64,000 bases of DNA from Nitrospira moscoviensis. GTDB lineage: Bacteria; Nitrospirota; Nitrospiria; Nitrospirales; Nitrospiraceae. This document shows, one piece after another, positions 17,824 through 26,720 of the stretch. A program made the translations under genes and the position numbers. The stretch is from NCBI RefSeq assembly GCF_001273775.1, contig NZ_CP011801.1, forward strand, positions 682,001-746,000, read 5' to 3'. A model generated the notes under the pieces. The model made no database searches. It was not told the origin of the DNA and saw nothing but the letters and a program-made list of their open reading frames with translations. Position 1 is the stretch's first letter. Every line of letters starts with the position of its first letter.

Positions 17824-19527
17824 ATGAAAACGTGGCAGCGCAGTCTCCTGGCACTCGGTGCGCTTCTCGCAGTCTTCGGAGGGGTCGCCTACGCGCAAGC
17901 GCCCGGCGCGCCTCCGGTGGAGTTTCCCTACACGGGCAACCGGACTGCGGTATGGATCGTCGCCCAACTGCACATCCTGTTCGCCGGGTTCATTCTCGGC
18001 GCCCCCATCTTCGTCGTCATCTCCGAGTGGCTGGGGTATCGGAAGCAGGATCCGCGCTACGACCGGCTGGCGAAGGAGGTCACTAAGGTCACCGTCATTC
18101 TTTATAGTATGACGGCGCTGACCGGCGGCCTCTTCATCTTTGTCCTGCTCGCCACGTATCCGCAGTTCACGACCTGGCTCATCAATCACTTCTTCCTGGT
18201 CTTCGCCGTCGTCTATCCCCTGCTGTTCATCGGGGAAACGATCGTCCTCTATATGTATTTCTATACGTGGGACGCCTGGAAGGGGAACAAAAAGGCGCGG
18301 CACATCGCCCTGGGGGTGCTGCTGAACCTCATCGGCACGGTCACGCTGTTCGTCATCGATGGGCCGACCTCGTTCATGAACACGCCGGTGAAGGCGGAGG
18401 GCGTCTCGCCGGCGGAATTCCTGGCGACCGCGACGCTCTGGGACAAGATCTTCAACTACAGCTGGATGCCGCTCAACCTGCACCGCCTCGTCGGCAACGT
18501 GACGTTCGGCGGGTTCGTCGCCGGACTCATCGCCGCCTACATGTACATGGGGGCGACCAAGGACGAAGAGCGGTCCTATTACGATTGGATGGGCTTCGTC
18601 GGCAACATGATCGGCGTGGGCGCGCTCCTGTTCCTGCCCTTCATGGGGTACCTGCTGGCCTACGAGCTCTGCGACTACGACGCCTCGATCTGTCCCTATA
18701 TGATGGCGGACCAGCTGTCGATGTTCTTCGAAATGCAGGGCGCGATGATCGGGCTGATCTTCCTGGCCAGCAATTACTACATCTGGCTCAGCATGAAGCG
18801 CATCGAAGGCGTCGAGAAAGTCCGCATGACGATTCTCGCGCCGATCGTCATGGTGTTGCTGCCGGTCGTCATGACGAAAGTGCTCACCGACTATCCGGCG
18901 CCGGATCCAACGTCGCTGGTGTTCTTGCTCCCGATGCTGCTCGCGCCGGCCATTCTGGGCCGGTTCATCCCGGTCACCGTCTCGTCGCGCACCGTCATCA
19001 AGATCGGATTCTTGATGGTCGTCGTGGGCAATGCGATCTGGATGACCCCGCATGGGTTCGTGCCGACCGGGGCCAAGCTGGTGGCGGAGCTCGAATTGCC
19101 GTCCGACTGGAACTTCCTCGCGCTGATGCCCGCGAAGAACTCCGCGGCCTTTACGCTGGTGTTCGTGACGGTCGTGAATTACATCATCTACAACCGTGCG
19201 GTCACGCAGGGGACGATCGTCTGGGGCAAAATCGATTTCGCCTCACAGTTCGTCCTGATCTTCCTCGCGTTCAGCGCCATCTGGACCATGGGGTTGATGG
19301 GTGCCGTCCGGTCGCTGCTGCGGAAGTACTTCCACACGTACAACCTGCTGCCCGATTTCACGGCCGAATCCTTTACGCCGACGCTGGCCTACTCAGCCTG
19401 GTGGATTACGGCCATTACCGTCGTCTTCTATGCCGTCGTGAGTTTTGCGATCCTGGTGACGTTGCGCGCGGCCCAGCCCAAGGACCATGCGCCCGAGGGA
19501 AGTCCGGTGCCGGCGGGGGCGAAATAG
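17824..19527 (+). CDS. Cytochrome bd-like oxidase subunit I (first copy)
   Basis: This 567-aa membrane protein of the CydA-like family has a cleavable-looking signal (1-26, ending YAQA) and about a dozen hydrophobic helices. Histidines equivalent to haem ligands are present: H50 in VAQLHILFAGF and H220 in PLNLHRLVGN. The quinol-binding Q-loop motif GRQPW of true bd oxidases is absent, and there is no cydB in the cluster. This matches the divergent bd-like proteins reported in Nitrospira, whose function is debated. It is co-directional with the bc-type genes. A related copy lies at 23435. Confidence 0.88.
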   Translation: MKTWQRSLLALGALLAVFGGVAYAQAPGAPPVEFPYTGNRTAVWIVAQLHILFAGFILGAPIFVVISEWLGYRKQDPRYDRLAKEVTKVTVILYSMTALTGGLFIFVLLATYPQFTTWLINHFFLVFAVVYPLLFIGETIVLYMYFYTWDAWKGNKKARHIALGVLLNLIGTVTLFVIDGPTSFMNTPVKAEGVSPAEFLATATLWDKIFNYSWMPLNLHRLVGNVTFGGFVAGLIAAYMYMGATKDEERSYYDWMGFVGNMIGVGALLFLPFMGYLLAYELCDYDASICPYMMADQLSMFFEMQGAMIGLIFLASNYYIWLSMKRIEGVEKVRMTILAPIVMVLLPVVMTKVLTDYPAPDPTSLVFLLPMLLAPAILGRFIPVTVSSRTVIKIGFLMVVVGNAIWMTPHGFVPTGAKLVAELELPSDWNFLALMPAKNSAAFTLVFVTVVNYIIYNRAVTQGTIVWGKIDFASQFVLIFLAFSAIWTMGLMGAVRSLLRKYFHTYNLLPDFTAESFTPTLAYSAWWITAITVVFYAVVSFAILVTLRAAQPKDHAPEGSPVPAGAK

Positions 19528-19554
19528 ATCGGTCGAAGAGCACAGAGGAGTGTC

Positions 19555-20361
19555 ATGGGTAAAGCAATCCTAAAGATCGTCGTCGGGTTAGCCATCGGAG
19601 CAGGCCTGTGGGTCGCCACGATGGCCTTGGATTTTCCGCCGGTGTTCCGCTGGCTCTTCTTCGCCTATGCCATCCTGGGGACGGTCGTCTTCTTGATTCT
19701 TGATGCGCCGAGCATGAAACCGATGAGCGGCGTCAAGGCGCTGACCGCCTTGGTCGTCTTCTACGTCATCCTCTGCACGGTATACATCGCCGGCGCCTCC
19801 CTCTGGCCGCAGTACGATCCTGAAGACGAGAAGGGCAAGATCGAAAAGATCCTGGCGCCGAAGCGGAAGGCGACCGAGCAGGGCAAGGCCGAAGAGCTGT
19901 TGGCGCGGGCCAAGGCGTTGGATGAGCAGGCCAAGGCGCTGGCGGAGCGCATCAAGGCGCTCGGCGGCGATCAGGCTCCGGCGTCGCAGGCGGCCGGCGG
20001 CGCCGGCGCGCCTCCCGCCACGGCGACGGCGGCGGGCGGCGACATCCTGAAGCTCGGCGAGGACCAGTGGCAGCTCCAGGAGTGCTACAACTGCCACAAA
20101 CTCAAAGGGGAAGGCGGCAAGAAGCGCGGGCCCGAGTTGGACAACATCGGCAACCTCCTCACCGTGGATGAGATCAAGGAGAAGATCCTGGATCCCAAAA
20201 GCTGGATGGCCGAGGGATTCGAGAAGGAATACGAGAAGGGCAAGATGCCGGATAAGTACAAGGATCTCATGGAGGAGAAGGACGTGGTGGCGCTGGCCTC
20301 CTGGTTGAGCACATTTAAAAACCCTTCGGTGAATACGCCGAAGCCGATTAAAAAGAAATGA
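19555..20361 (+). CDS. Membrane-anchored c-type cytochrome with coiled-coil linker
   Basis: This 268-aa protein has two or three N-terminal membrane helices (residues 5-25, 32-50 and 62-85). A charged helical linker (about 100-145, ending in an Ala-rich stretch) follows, then one haem site C177-Y-N-C180-H181. The haem domain lies outside the membrane, with the likely Met ligand in KGKMPDKYKDLM. The stop overlaps the Rieske gene (ATGA), so it is almost certainly part of the same complex, serving as a cytochrome c1-like subunit. Confidence 0.88.
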   Translation: MGKAILKIVVGLAIGAGLWVATMALDFPPVFRWLFFAYAILGTVVFLILDAPSMKPMSGVKALTALVVFYVILCTVYIAGASLWPQYDPEDEKGKIEKILAPKRKATEQGKAEELLARAKALDEQAKALAERIKALGGDQAPASQAAGGAGAPPATATAAGGDILKLGEDQWQLQECYNCHKLKGEGGKKRGPELDNIGNLLTVDEIKEKILDPKSWMAEGFEKEYEKGKMPDKYKDLMEEKDVVALASWLSTFKNPSVNTPKPIKKK

Positions 20362-21296
20362 CGATGCAGCCCAAGTTGAAATCCAAGGTCCGCTGCAAGG
20401 ACCGGGACATCGGCGAGGTGACAAGGGTCATTGTCGATCCGCTGTCGCACGAGATCAGCCACATCGTCGTGTCGATGAACGGCGACGGCGAGCGGCAGGT
20501 CCCGATGGGGCAGGTGGAGACGGTGACCGACAGCCTGATCGAGCTGCGGACTCTCTCGGCCGACCTCCTCGCCCTTCCTCCGTTTCAACGCGACAACTAC
20601 GTCACCACCCACGAAGTGGAAATCGCGCATCTCGAAGAAAAGGTGCACGTCACCCCCGGGGAAGTCCTGGTGCCGTTCCCCGAACTGGAAAAGAGCGTCA
20701 AGCGCCGGACGTTCTTCATGAACCTCACGCACGTGATCGGCTTCCTCATCGGTCTGCCGATCGCCTTTCCGGTGTTGCGCTATCTCATGAAGCCGATGTA
20801 CCAGCCATTCGACAACAGCTGGCTGAAGATCGGCAACGTCGGCAAGATCAAGCAGGAAGATATCGGCGTACAGTTCAAGTACAAGAAACACGTCAAGGAA
20901 GCCTACATGCCGGAGGCCGAAGTCGAGAAAAATGTGTGGATCCTCAAGGCCACGCCGGCCGTACTCGACAAGGTGTACCAGGGCAAAGACATGGAGTTCC
21001 GCGACGCGTCCGGCAAAACCGTCTGGACCAACAAGAAAGAGATCCCGTACGTCGCGTTTTCTGGCAAATGTCCGCACCTCGGCTGCGGCTACAAGTGGCG
21101 TCAGCATAAGGTCCTCGGTCAAGTGTTTCTCTGCCCCTGCCACCTGAGCATCTATGACGCGGCCGGAAAGGTTCTGGACGGCCCTGCCCCGCGCCCGCTC
21201 GACGCACTGCCCATCAAGGTCTCGGCGGGCGGCGACGTGGAAATCATCGACATGGAGTTCAAGGCGGGGACGAAAACCCAAATCAGGATTATTTGA
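20358..21296 (+). CDS. Rieske 2Fe-2S protein with N-terminal PRC-barrel-like domain
   Basis: This 312-aa iron-sulfur subunit serves the cytochrome bc-type complex. The cluster boxes are C238-P-H240-L-G-C243 and C259-P-C-H262, so all four ligands are present along with the usual disulfide cysteines. One membrane helix lies near residues 122-143 (HVIGFLIGLPIAFPV). Unusually, residues 1-110 form a soluble domain (KVRCKDRDIGEVTRVIVDPLSHEIS) with the look of a PRC-barrel. A Rieske protein normally starts with the membrane helix. Cytochrome b follows immediately. Confidence 0.92.
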   Translation: MTMQPKLKSKVRCKDRDIGEVTRVIVDPLSHEISHIVVSMNGDGERQVPMGQVETVTDSLIELRTLSADLLALPPFQRDNYVTTHEVEIAHLEEKVHVTPGEVLVPFPELEKSVKRRTFFMNLTHVIGFLIGLPIAFPVLRYLMKPMYQPFDNSWLKIGNVGKIKQEDIGVQFKYKKHVKEAYMPEAEVEKNVWILKATPAVLDKVYQGKDMEFRDASGKTVWTNKKEIPYVAFSGKCPHLGCGYKWRQHKVLGQVFLCPCHLSIYDAAGKVLDGPAPRPLDALPIKVSAGGDVEIIDMEFKAGTKTQIRII

Positions 21297-21301
21297 TCAC
21301 C

Positions 21302-22414
21302 ATGCAACAGGCTCCCTCGACCAGCTCCGCACCGACCGTCCTCGAAAAAGTCATCGCCTTCGTCGACGAGCGCGTGGGCCTCAAGACGATCCAGGCGAAG
21401 ATGCTCAACGAGCCCGTGCCGGGCGGCTCGCGCTGGGCCTACATCTTCGGCTCCGTCCTGCTCTTCATCTTCATCATGCAGGCCGTGACCGGCATTCTCC
21501 TGATGTTCTATTACGTCCCGACCGCCGACCACGCCTATGCCAGCACGCAATACATCATCCACGAGGTCGACTACGGCTGGTTCCTCCTGAGCTACCATTT
21601 CTGGGGCTCGACCGCGATGGTGGTCTGCGTCTTCGCCCATATGTCGCAGGTCTTCTTATGGGGCGCCTACAAGAGCCCGCGGGAAATGATCTGGCTCGTC
21701 GGCTTGGCCCTGTTCGGCATCGTCATGGGGTTCGGCTTCACCGGCTATCTGCTCCCCTGGGACCAGCGGGCCTATTGGGCGACGACCGTGGGCGTGGAGA
21801 TCATGGACAAGACGCCGCTGCTCGGCGACTTCATGGCCCGCTTCCTCAAGGGCGGACCGACGCCCGGGCAGATGACGTTGAGCCGCTTCTTCGTGATCCA
21901 CGTCATGATTCTTCCGGCCGCCTTGATGGGCTTGGCCGGTCTGCACCTGTTCCTGTTCAGAACCGCCGGCCCGGCCGGCCCGTTCCGCGGCACCCCGGAA
22001 GAACTCAAGGCGAAGACCGATTATTTCTTCCCGCGCCAGGTCTGGAAAGACATCGTGGGCATGGTGACGGTGTTCCTCACCATCTGCGCGTTGGCCTTTT
22101 GGGAGCCGGTCGTCTTGTTGGAAGAGGCGACGCCGGATCCGGGCGACTACCATCCCGAACCCGAGTGGTACTTCCTCTTCCTGTTCCAGCTGCTGCGCCT
22201 CAAGATTTTCTCCGGCGAGTTCGGCCAGTTTTTGGGCGCCATCGCGCTGCCCGGGGCCTTCATGGCGTTGCTGGCCGCGCTGCCGTTTATCGATCGCGAC
22301 CCGGAGCGCAACATCTTCAAGCGTCCCGTGGCGTTGATCGGCTGGATCGTCGTCATGACGACGATCCTCATCTTTACCGTATCCGCCATTATCAACCGGG
22401 AATTTTTGGATTAG
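21302..22414 (+). CDS. Cytochrome b subunit of the bc-type quinol oxidoreductase
   Basis: This 370-aa membrane protein has the full cytochrome b/b6 N-terminal four-helix bundle with paired haem-binding histidines (about SYHF/FAHMSQ and VIHVM/GLHLF). The C-terminal part holds the Qo motif in EPEWYFLFLFQLLR. A single polypeptide with the PEWY motif means it is not the split b6/subunit IV form, although it is shorter than mitochondrial-type cytochrome b. It oxidises quinol and passes electrons to the Rieske protein encoded just before. A TTG three codons upstream overlaps the previous stop, but the ATG is favoured. Confidence 0.94.
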   Translation: MQQAPSTSSAPTVLEKVIAFVDERVGLKTIQAKMLNEPVPGGSRWAYIFGSVLLFIFIMQAVTGILLMFYYVPTADHAYASTQYIIHEVDYGWFLLSYHFWGSTAMVVCVFAHMSQVFLWGAYKSPREMIWLVGLALFGIVMGFGFTGYLLPWDQRAYWATTVGVEIMDKTPLLGDFMARFLKGGPTPGQMTLSRFFVIHVMILPAALMGLAGLHLFLFRTAGPAGPFRGTPEELKAKTDYFFPRQVWKDIVGMVTVFLTICALAFWEPVVLLEEATPDPGDYHPEPEWYFLFLFQLLRLKIFSGEFGQFLGAIALPGAFMALLAALPFIDRDPERNIFKRPVALIGWIVVMTTILIFTVSAIINREFLD

Positions 22415-22436
22415 CGGCGGTCGCCGCGACGACATC

Positions 22437-23408
22437 ATGACGGATCGCCAATCGCTCTCTCCGCTCAAGCTCGGCCTCAGTATTCTGTGGTCCACCTTCT
22501 GGACCGGATTTCCGATCAAGCTGGCCTTCGCGCTCCTGTTTCTGGCCTTCGGCATGATCCATTTCGAAGCCCGCCTGGGGCTGGGCTTCTTGATGATTTT
22601 GGCCAGTCCGGTGACGGTCTTCGCCGCGCCGATTCTCATGATGGCGCTCGGCTCCCATTTCGGCGAAGGGGCGGGCCTCGCTCTGCTCTTTCTGCTCTGC
22701 ATTCCCATCGACATCTGGGCGTTCGGTGTGGTGAGCAAAACCCTGTTCCTGGAGCATCTCCACCTCGAACCGCCGGACGGCCTCGGAGTCTCGCTCTGGT
22801 GGAAGAGCGCGGTGACTGGCGCCCTGTACCTGCCGATCCTCTGGCTCGTCGTCGGCACCGTGACAGAAACCGCCATCGCGGTGAGTCACTCGATTTTTGA
22901 GATGGAGATGCTCAAGGGGATTCCAGTCGCCGAGAAGATCAGCATCGAGCTGACGCTGTGGGGCAGCGTGTCGGCGGCCGTCCTGATCGTCCTGTTGTTG
23001 GGCGGAGTGTGGCTGATCGGCCGCATCGTCCGGAGCGCCGCCGCCGGCGCTTCCCCGGCCGGTGAAAATTATCAGCGCTTGGTGGCGCGGTGGGATCTTA
23101 TGCGGGTGCCGGCCGATCAAGGCTTGATGCTCACCTCGATCACCGGTGTGGGCATCTTGCTGTCGATCCTGTTTTGGACGGCCTTGCCGGTCAGCACACC
23201 GCATCCGCACGAATGCTGCAAAAAGCCGGACGCGAAGCCGCAGCCGCCGTTCAAGCCGATCGATGCCCTCAATCGCGGCGAGCGGACGCTGGCGCAGCTG
23301 GCGGCCCAGCTGGAAGCCATCGAAAAGCAACGAGCCGAAGAAGAGGCCGCCAAGGAAAAGGACAAGGGCAAGGCCGGCAAGGCGAAGCCCGCCGCGCCCA
23401 AACCCTAA
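22437..23408 (+). CDS. Multi-pass membrane protein of the respiratory cluster, unknown function
   Basis: This 323-aa protein has about six hydrophobic segments spread over residues 20-250, several in closely spaced pairs (for example ILASPVTVFAAPILMMALG and VLIVLLLGGVWLIGRIV). The last 60 residues are a charged, Lys/Ala-rich soluble tail preceded by CCKKP. No haem-binding CXXCH or metal motif is seen. It lies between cytochrome b and the second bd-like gene with short gaps, so it is probably an accessory or assembly subunit of that complex. I do not recognise the family. Confidence 0.8.
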   Translation: MTDRQSLSPLKLGLSILWSTFWTGFPIKLAFALLFLAFGMIHFEARLGLGFLMILASPVTVFAAPILMMALGSHFGEGAGLALLFLLCIPIDIWAFGVVSKTLFLEHLHLEPPDGLGVSLWWKSAVTGALYLPILWLVVGTVTETAIAVSHSIFEMEMLKGIPVAEKISIELTLWGSVSAAVLIVLLLGGVWLIGRIVRSAAAGASPAGENYQRLVARWDLMRVPADQGLMLTSITGVGILLSILFWTALPVSTPHPHECCKKPDAKPQPPFKPIDALNRGERTLAQLAAQLEAIEKQRAEEEAAKEKDKGKAGKAKPAAPKP

Positions 23409-23434
23409 GACCGGGCAACGAAGGGGTGAGATCC

Positions 23435-25270
23435 ATGACGCACCAACATATTCTCCGCAGGGTCGGGAGGTCGCCGGTGGCACTGCTGGGGCTGGCCGCC
23501 GCGGCGCTGGCGAGCTTGCCTGCGCTGGGGCTCGCCGCCGAGTCCGGAGGCACCGCCGTCACCACCGCCTATCGCGACATTCCGGGCATCGGCAGCCGCA
23601 ATCTGGTCTGGATCATCGCGCAGTTGCACCTCTTGCTCGCCGGCTTCGTCTTGGGCGTGCCGATTTTCGCCTGGCTCTGCGAAGTGGTCGGATGGAAGTC
23701 GGGGGAGAAACGCTACGACAAGCTGGCCAAAGAGTTCACCAAGCTGCTCACGTCCTCCTATGCGACGACGGCGCTTTTCGGGGGCATTCTGCTGTTTCTC
23801 TTGATCGGCTTCTATCCGAAGCTGATGGCCTATTTGACCGATATCTTCTTTCCGTCGTTCCTGGTCTACTGCCTCCTGTTTCTTCTGGAGACCGCTACCC
23901 TCTATCTCTATTGGTACGGCTGGGACGCGATGCAGGAGGGCGGCAAGAAGACGTTTCACATTTTCCTCGGCTTTCTGCTGAACGTCTTCGCCTTCTTCAT
24001 CATGATCGTGCCCAACTCCTGGGCCACGTTCCAGGCGAGCCCCGTCGTGATCGCCGAGGGATCCGATATCGCGCGCGCCTGGGCCGCGACATGGAATCCG
24101 ACCTGGTGGCCGGTGAACATCCATCGGCTGATCGCCAACGTCGTGCTCGGCGGTTACATCTGCGGGGCCTATGCCGGCATCCGGTATCTGGCCGCGCGGG
24201 GGGCCGAAGAGCGCGAGCACTACGATTGGATGGGCTATGTCGGCAATTTCATCGGCGTGTTCGGGCTCTTGCCGCTGCCCTTCGCCGGGTACTGGCTCAT
24301 GCGGGAAATTTATCAGTACAACCAGCAGATGGGCATTACGCTGATGGGCGGCTTCCTGTCCTGGCTGTTCATCCTGCAGGCCATGTTGATCGGGGTGCTG
24401 TTCCTCGGCTCGAACTATTATTTCTGGCTCGGGATTACCTATCGCATCCCGGGGTCGGAGATGCAGTACCGGAAGCCGATCCTGTCGATGCTCGTCATTC
24501 TGCTGCTGTGCCTCGGCGTCTGGATGACGCCGCACTCGCTCGTCGCGAGCCTGGAGGAAGCGCGGAAGATGGGCGGCACGCACCATCCGCTGCTCGGTGT
24601 CTTCGGCGTTATGTCGGCCAAAATGACCGTGGCGAATCTGATGATTCTCGTCACCTTCATGAGCTTCATCATGTATTGGCGGGCGGGCAAGCAGGAAATG
24701 GCGACCTGGGCCAAAGTCGCCAAGTCGGTGATGGGCGCCGTCCTCGTCCTCGCGGGGATCGCGGTCATCGTTCTCGGCGTCTGGGGCTATTTCGTGCCGG
24801 CCATCGTGCGCATCAACTATTTCTCCACGTCGCAAGTCCTGATCGTGCTCTTCGTCATGCTGACGATCACCCCGCTGACCGCGCTGTTGCTGAAGAGCGC
24901 GCGGACGACGACGGAAATGGTCTGGGGGCGGATGCCGCCGCGCGCGGGCTACGCGCTCGTGTTGAACTCCGTGATGGTGATCCTGCTTATGACCCTGATG
25001 GGCTACGCGCGGTCCTCGTCGCGCGTCCACTGGCACGTGTACGGTGTCATGCGGGACTCGTCGCAGTACGCCTATTCGCCGGCGCTGGGCTACGCCGCGG
25101 CCTTCATGGCCCTCAATACGTTCCTGTTCTGTCTGTTGGTCGCGTTCATCTTCTGGGTCGCCACGATGGGAGACAAGGCCAAAGCCGGCCACAGCGCGCC
25201 GGCCAAGGGCGATTTGGCGCCCGGCGCCATTCCGGCCATGGCGGGGGGATCGCCGGGCAAAGACAGCTGA
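23435..25270 (+). CDS. Cytochrome bd-like oxidase subunit I (second copy)
   Basis: This 611-aa paralogue of the gene at 17824 has a signal peptide (about residues 1-35, ending LGLAAES) and many hydrophobic helices. It keeps the corresponding histidines in IIAQLHLLLAGF and PVNIHRLIANV, and shares YDWMGYVGNFIGV and GSNYYFWL with the first copy (YDWMGFVGNMIGV, ASNYYIWL). No GRQPW loop or cydB partner is visible. The ATG at 23435, preceded by GAAGGGGTGAG, is the true start; a longer reading overlaps the preceding gene. Having two divergent bd-like proteins around one bc-type complex is the pattern described for Nitrospira. Confidence 0.88.
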   Translation: MTHQHILRRVGRSPVALLGLAAAALASLPALGLAAESGGTAVTTAYRDIPGIGSRNLVWIIAQLHLLLAGFVLGVPIFAWLCEVVGWKSGEKRYDKLAKEFTKLLTSSYATTALFGGILLFLLIGFYPKLMAYLTDIFFPSFLVYCLLFLLETATLYLYWYGWDAMQEGGKKTFHIFLGFLLNVFAFFIMIVPNSWATFQASPVVIAEGSDIARAWAATWNPTWWPVNIHRLIANVVLGGYICGAYAGIRYLAARGAEEREHYDWMGYVGNFIGVFGLLPLPFAGYWLMREIYQYNQQMGITLMGGFLSWLFILQAMLIGVLFLGSNYYFWLGITYRIPGSEMQYRKPILSMLVILLLCLGVWMTPHSLVASLEEARKMGGTHHPLLGVFGVMSAKMTVANLMILVTFMSFIMYWRAGKQEMATWAKVAKSVMGAVLVLAGIAVIVLGVWGYFVPAIVRINYFSTSQVLIVLFVMLTITPLTALLLKSARTTTEMVWGRMPPRAGYALVLNSVMVILLMTLMGYARSSSRVHWHVYGVMRDSSQYAYSPALGYAAAFMALNTFLFCLLVAFIFWVATMGDKAKAGHSAPAKGDLAPGAIPAMAGGSPGKDS

Positions 25271-25336
25271 TAGCCATCAGCCTTCAGCCATCAGCCGACT
25301 GCTGAGAGCTGACGGCCTCTTAGCTCTAGGGGGCAT

Positions 25337-25960
25337 ATGAGTGAAGTCGTCCAACTGCAGTTGATCGGCCTGTCGGTCGTCGGAATCGGGATCGTCATCC
25401 TCCTGTTCATCCGCGCCCAGTTCGTCCGCGTCATCGGCTTCGTCGCGATCGTGCTGGGGCTCTTCTCGCTGGTCGCGCTGGCGGTGCCGCAGATGGCCTC
25501 CCTCCCGCCGGCCGAGGAAAGCATCGACATCGCGAGCATCAAAACGCCGGCGGACATGGCGGCCATCGGCCAGAAAATTTTCTTCAGCAAGGGCCAATGC
25601 GCCCTGTGCCATTCCATCGGCCCGAGCGAATCGGCCCGCTGCCCGGATTTGAAGGGCATCGGCGCGAAGCTGCGGCGGGAATTCATTTACGAGAGCCTGA
25701 CCCAGCCGCAGGCGTACGTCTATCTGGACTATCGTCACGAAGGGCCGCCGAAGGAATATCCGGCGCGGATGCCCTACATCAACAAGAATCCGATCGGCCT
25801 CTCCAAGAACGAAATCCTGTCCGTCATCGCCTTCCTGCAACAGATGAGCGGAGAGCCGATTTCCGTGAGTCCGTCCGAATTGGAAATGCCGTCGCAAACG
25901 CCGAGCGCACCGGTGAAGGCCGCCGAGGCGGGTCCGGTCGCCGTAGCGCACGCGCGCTGA
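25337..25960 (+). CDS. Membrane-anchored monohaem cytochrome c
   Basis: This 207-aa protein has two N-terminal membrane helices (residues 7-24 and 30-52). A periplasmic cytochrome c domain has the haem site C88-A-L-C91-H92. The Met ligand is likely in PARMPYINKNPIGLSKNE. A loosely structured Pro/Ala-rich tail ends the protein. It starts after a strong ribosome site (GGGGGCATATG context) and is separated from the next cytochrome by only 9 bp. Confidence 0.9.
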   Translation: MSEVVQLQLIGLSVVGIGIVILLFIRAQFVRVIGFVAIVLGLFSLVALAVPQMASLPPAEESIDIASIKTPADMAAIGQKIFFSKGQCALCHSIGPSESARCPDLKGIGAKLRREFIYESLTQPQAYVYLDYRHEGPPKEYPARMPYINKNPIGLSKNEILSVIAFLQQMSGEPISVSPSELEMPSQTPSAPVKAAEAGPVAVAHAR

Positions 25961-25969
25961 GGAGGAACT

Positions 25970-26689
25970 ATGGGTGGGCCGTTGGTCAAGCCGGTCATTT
26001 TGATCGCCGCCGTTTATTTGATCCTGAAGTTCGTCGTGCCCAACATCCCGGGGTCGGCCCCGCTGCCGTCCAGCCTGATTTTCCTCTACTTGATCCTGAC
26101 GGCGACAGGGATCGTCATTTTCGGGACGTTGAGCGGAGAATCGAAGGAGGCCTTTTGGGGCCCCATCCAACGGTTCCTGACCGGGGAAGGCATCGGGGCC
26201 TTGCAGGCCGCGCGTTATGCGGTGCTGCTGCTCTTTCCGCTGCTCGTGGGTTGGCAGACGTTCGGCAGCACGGCGCCCAGCGATCAGCCGCCGGCGGAGA
26301 ATCGGACGATCCATCCGGCGCCCCCCGGCGAATACACCGGTCTGTCCAATCCGGTCCCCAAGACACCCGAGAACATCATGCAGGGCAAGGGGTTCTACGC
26401 CGCGTTCTGCTCGCCTTGCCACGGCGGCAACTTCGACGGCAAGGGCCCGGCCGCGCGGGGGTTCAATCCGCCTCCGGCGAACTTTTCGGATCCGACGACG
26501 ATCGCGATGCTGCAGGAGAGCTATCTCTTCTGGCGCATCAAGAAAGGCGGCGTCGGGCTGCCGATCGAAGGCATGCCCTGGAAGTCCGCGATGCCGCGGT
26601 GGGAAGTCGAGTTGCCGGATGAGTGGATCTGGAAAATCATCATGGGCGAATACGACGGCGCGCACCAGTCGCCGAGGACCTGGGAATAA
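25970..26689 (+). CDS. Membrane-anchored monohaem cytochrome c
   Basis: This 239-aa protein has N-terminal hydrophobic helices (about 7-23, 33-53 and 80-95), then a haem c domain with C147-S-P-C150-H151. The likely Met ligand is in GLPIEGMPWKSAMPRW. The segment PPPANFSDPTT after the haem is typical of cytochrome c domains in Nitrospira-type clusters. The ribosome site GAGGAAC precedes the ATG. Its neighbours are another cytochrome c and the NxrC-like gene, so it probably wires that haem b protein to the complex. Confidence 0.9.
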   Translation: MGGPLVKPVILIAAVYLILKFVVPNIPGSAPLPSSLIFLYLILTATGIVIFGTLSGESKEAFWGPIQRFLTGEGIGALQAARYAVLLLFPLLVGWQTFGSTAPSDQPPAENRTIHPAPPGEYTGLSNPVPKTPENIMQGKGFYAAFCSPCHGGNFDGKGPAARGFNPPPANFSDPTTIAMLQESYLFWRIKKGGVGLPIEGMPWKSAMPRWEVELPDEWIWKIIMGEYDGAHQSPRTWE

Positions 26690-26720
26690 GGGCGAGGGGC
26701 CGCGGCTAGGGAGGGACAAG

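Noticed and set aside
16723..19053. A 776-codon frame opposite the first bd-like gene
   Set aside because: It is dominated by Arg, Asp, His and Glu runs, crosses several real genes and has no motif. It is a mirror of membrane-protein codons.
17824..25270. Two canonical cytochrome bd oxidases
   Set aside because: No GRQPW quinol loop and no CydB partner gene are present. The bd-like label is kept but not oxidase activity.
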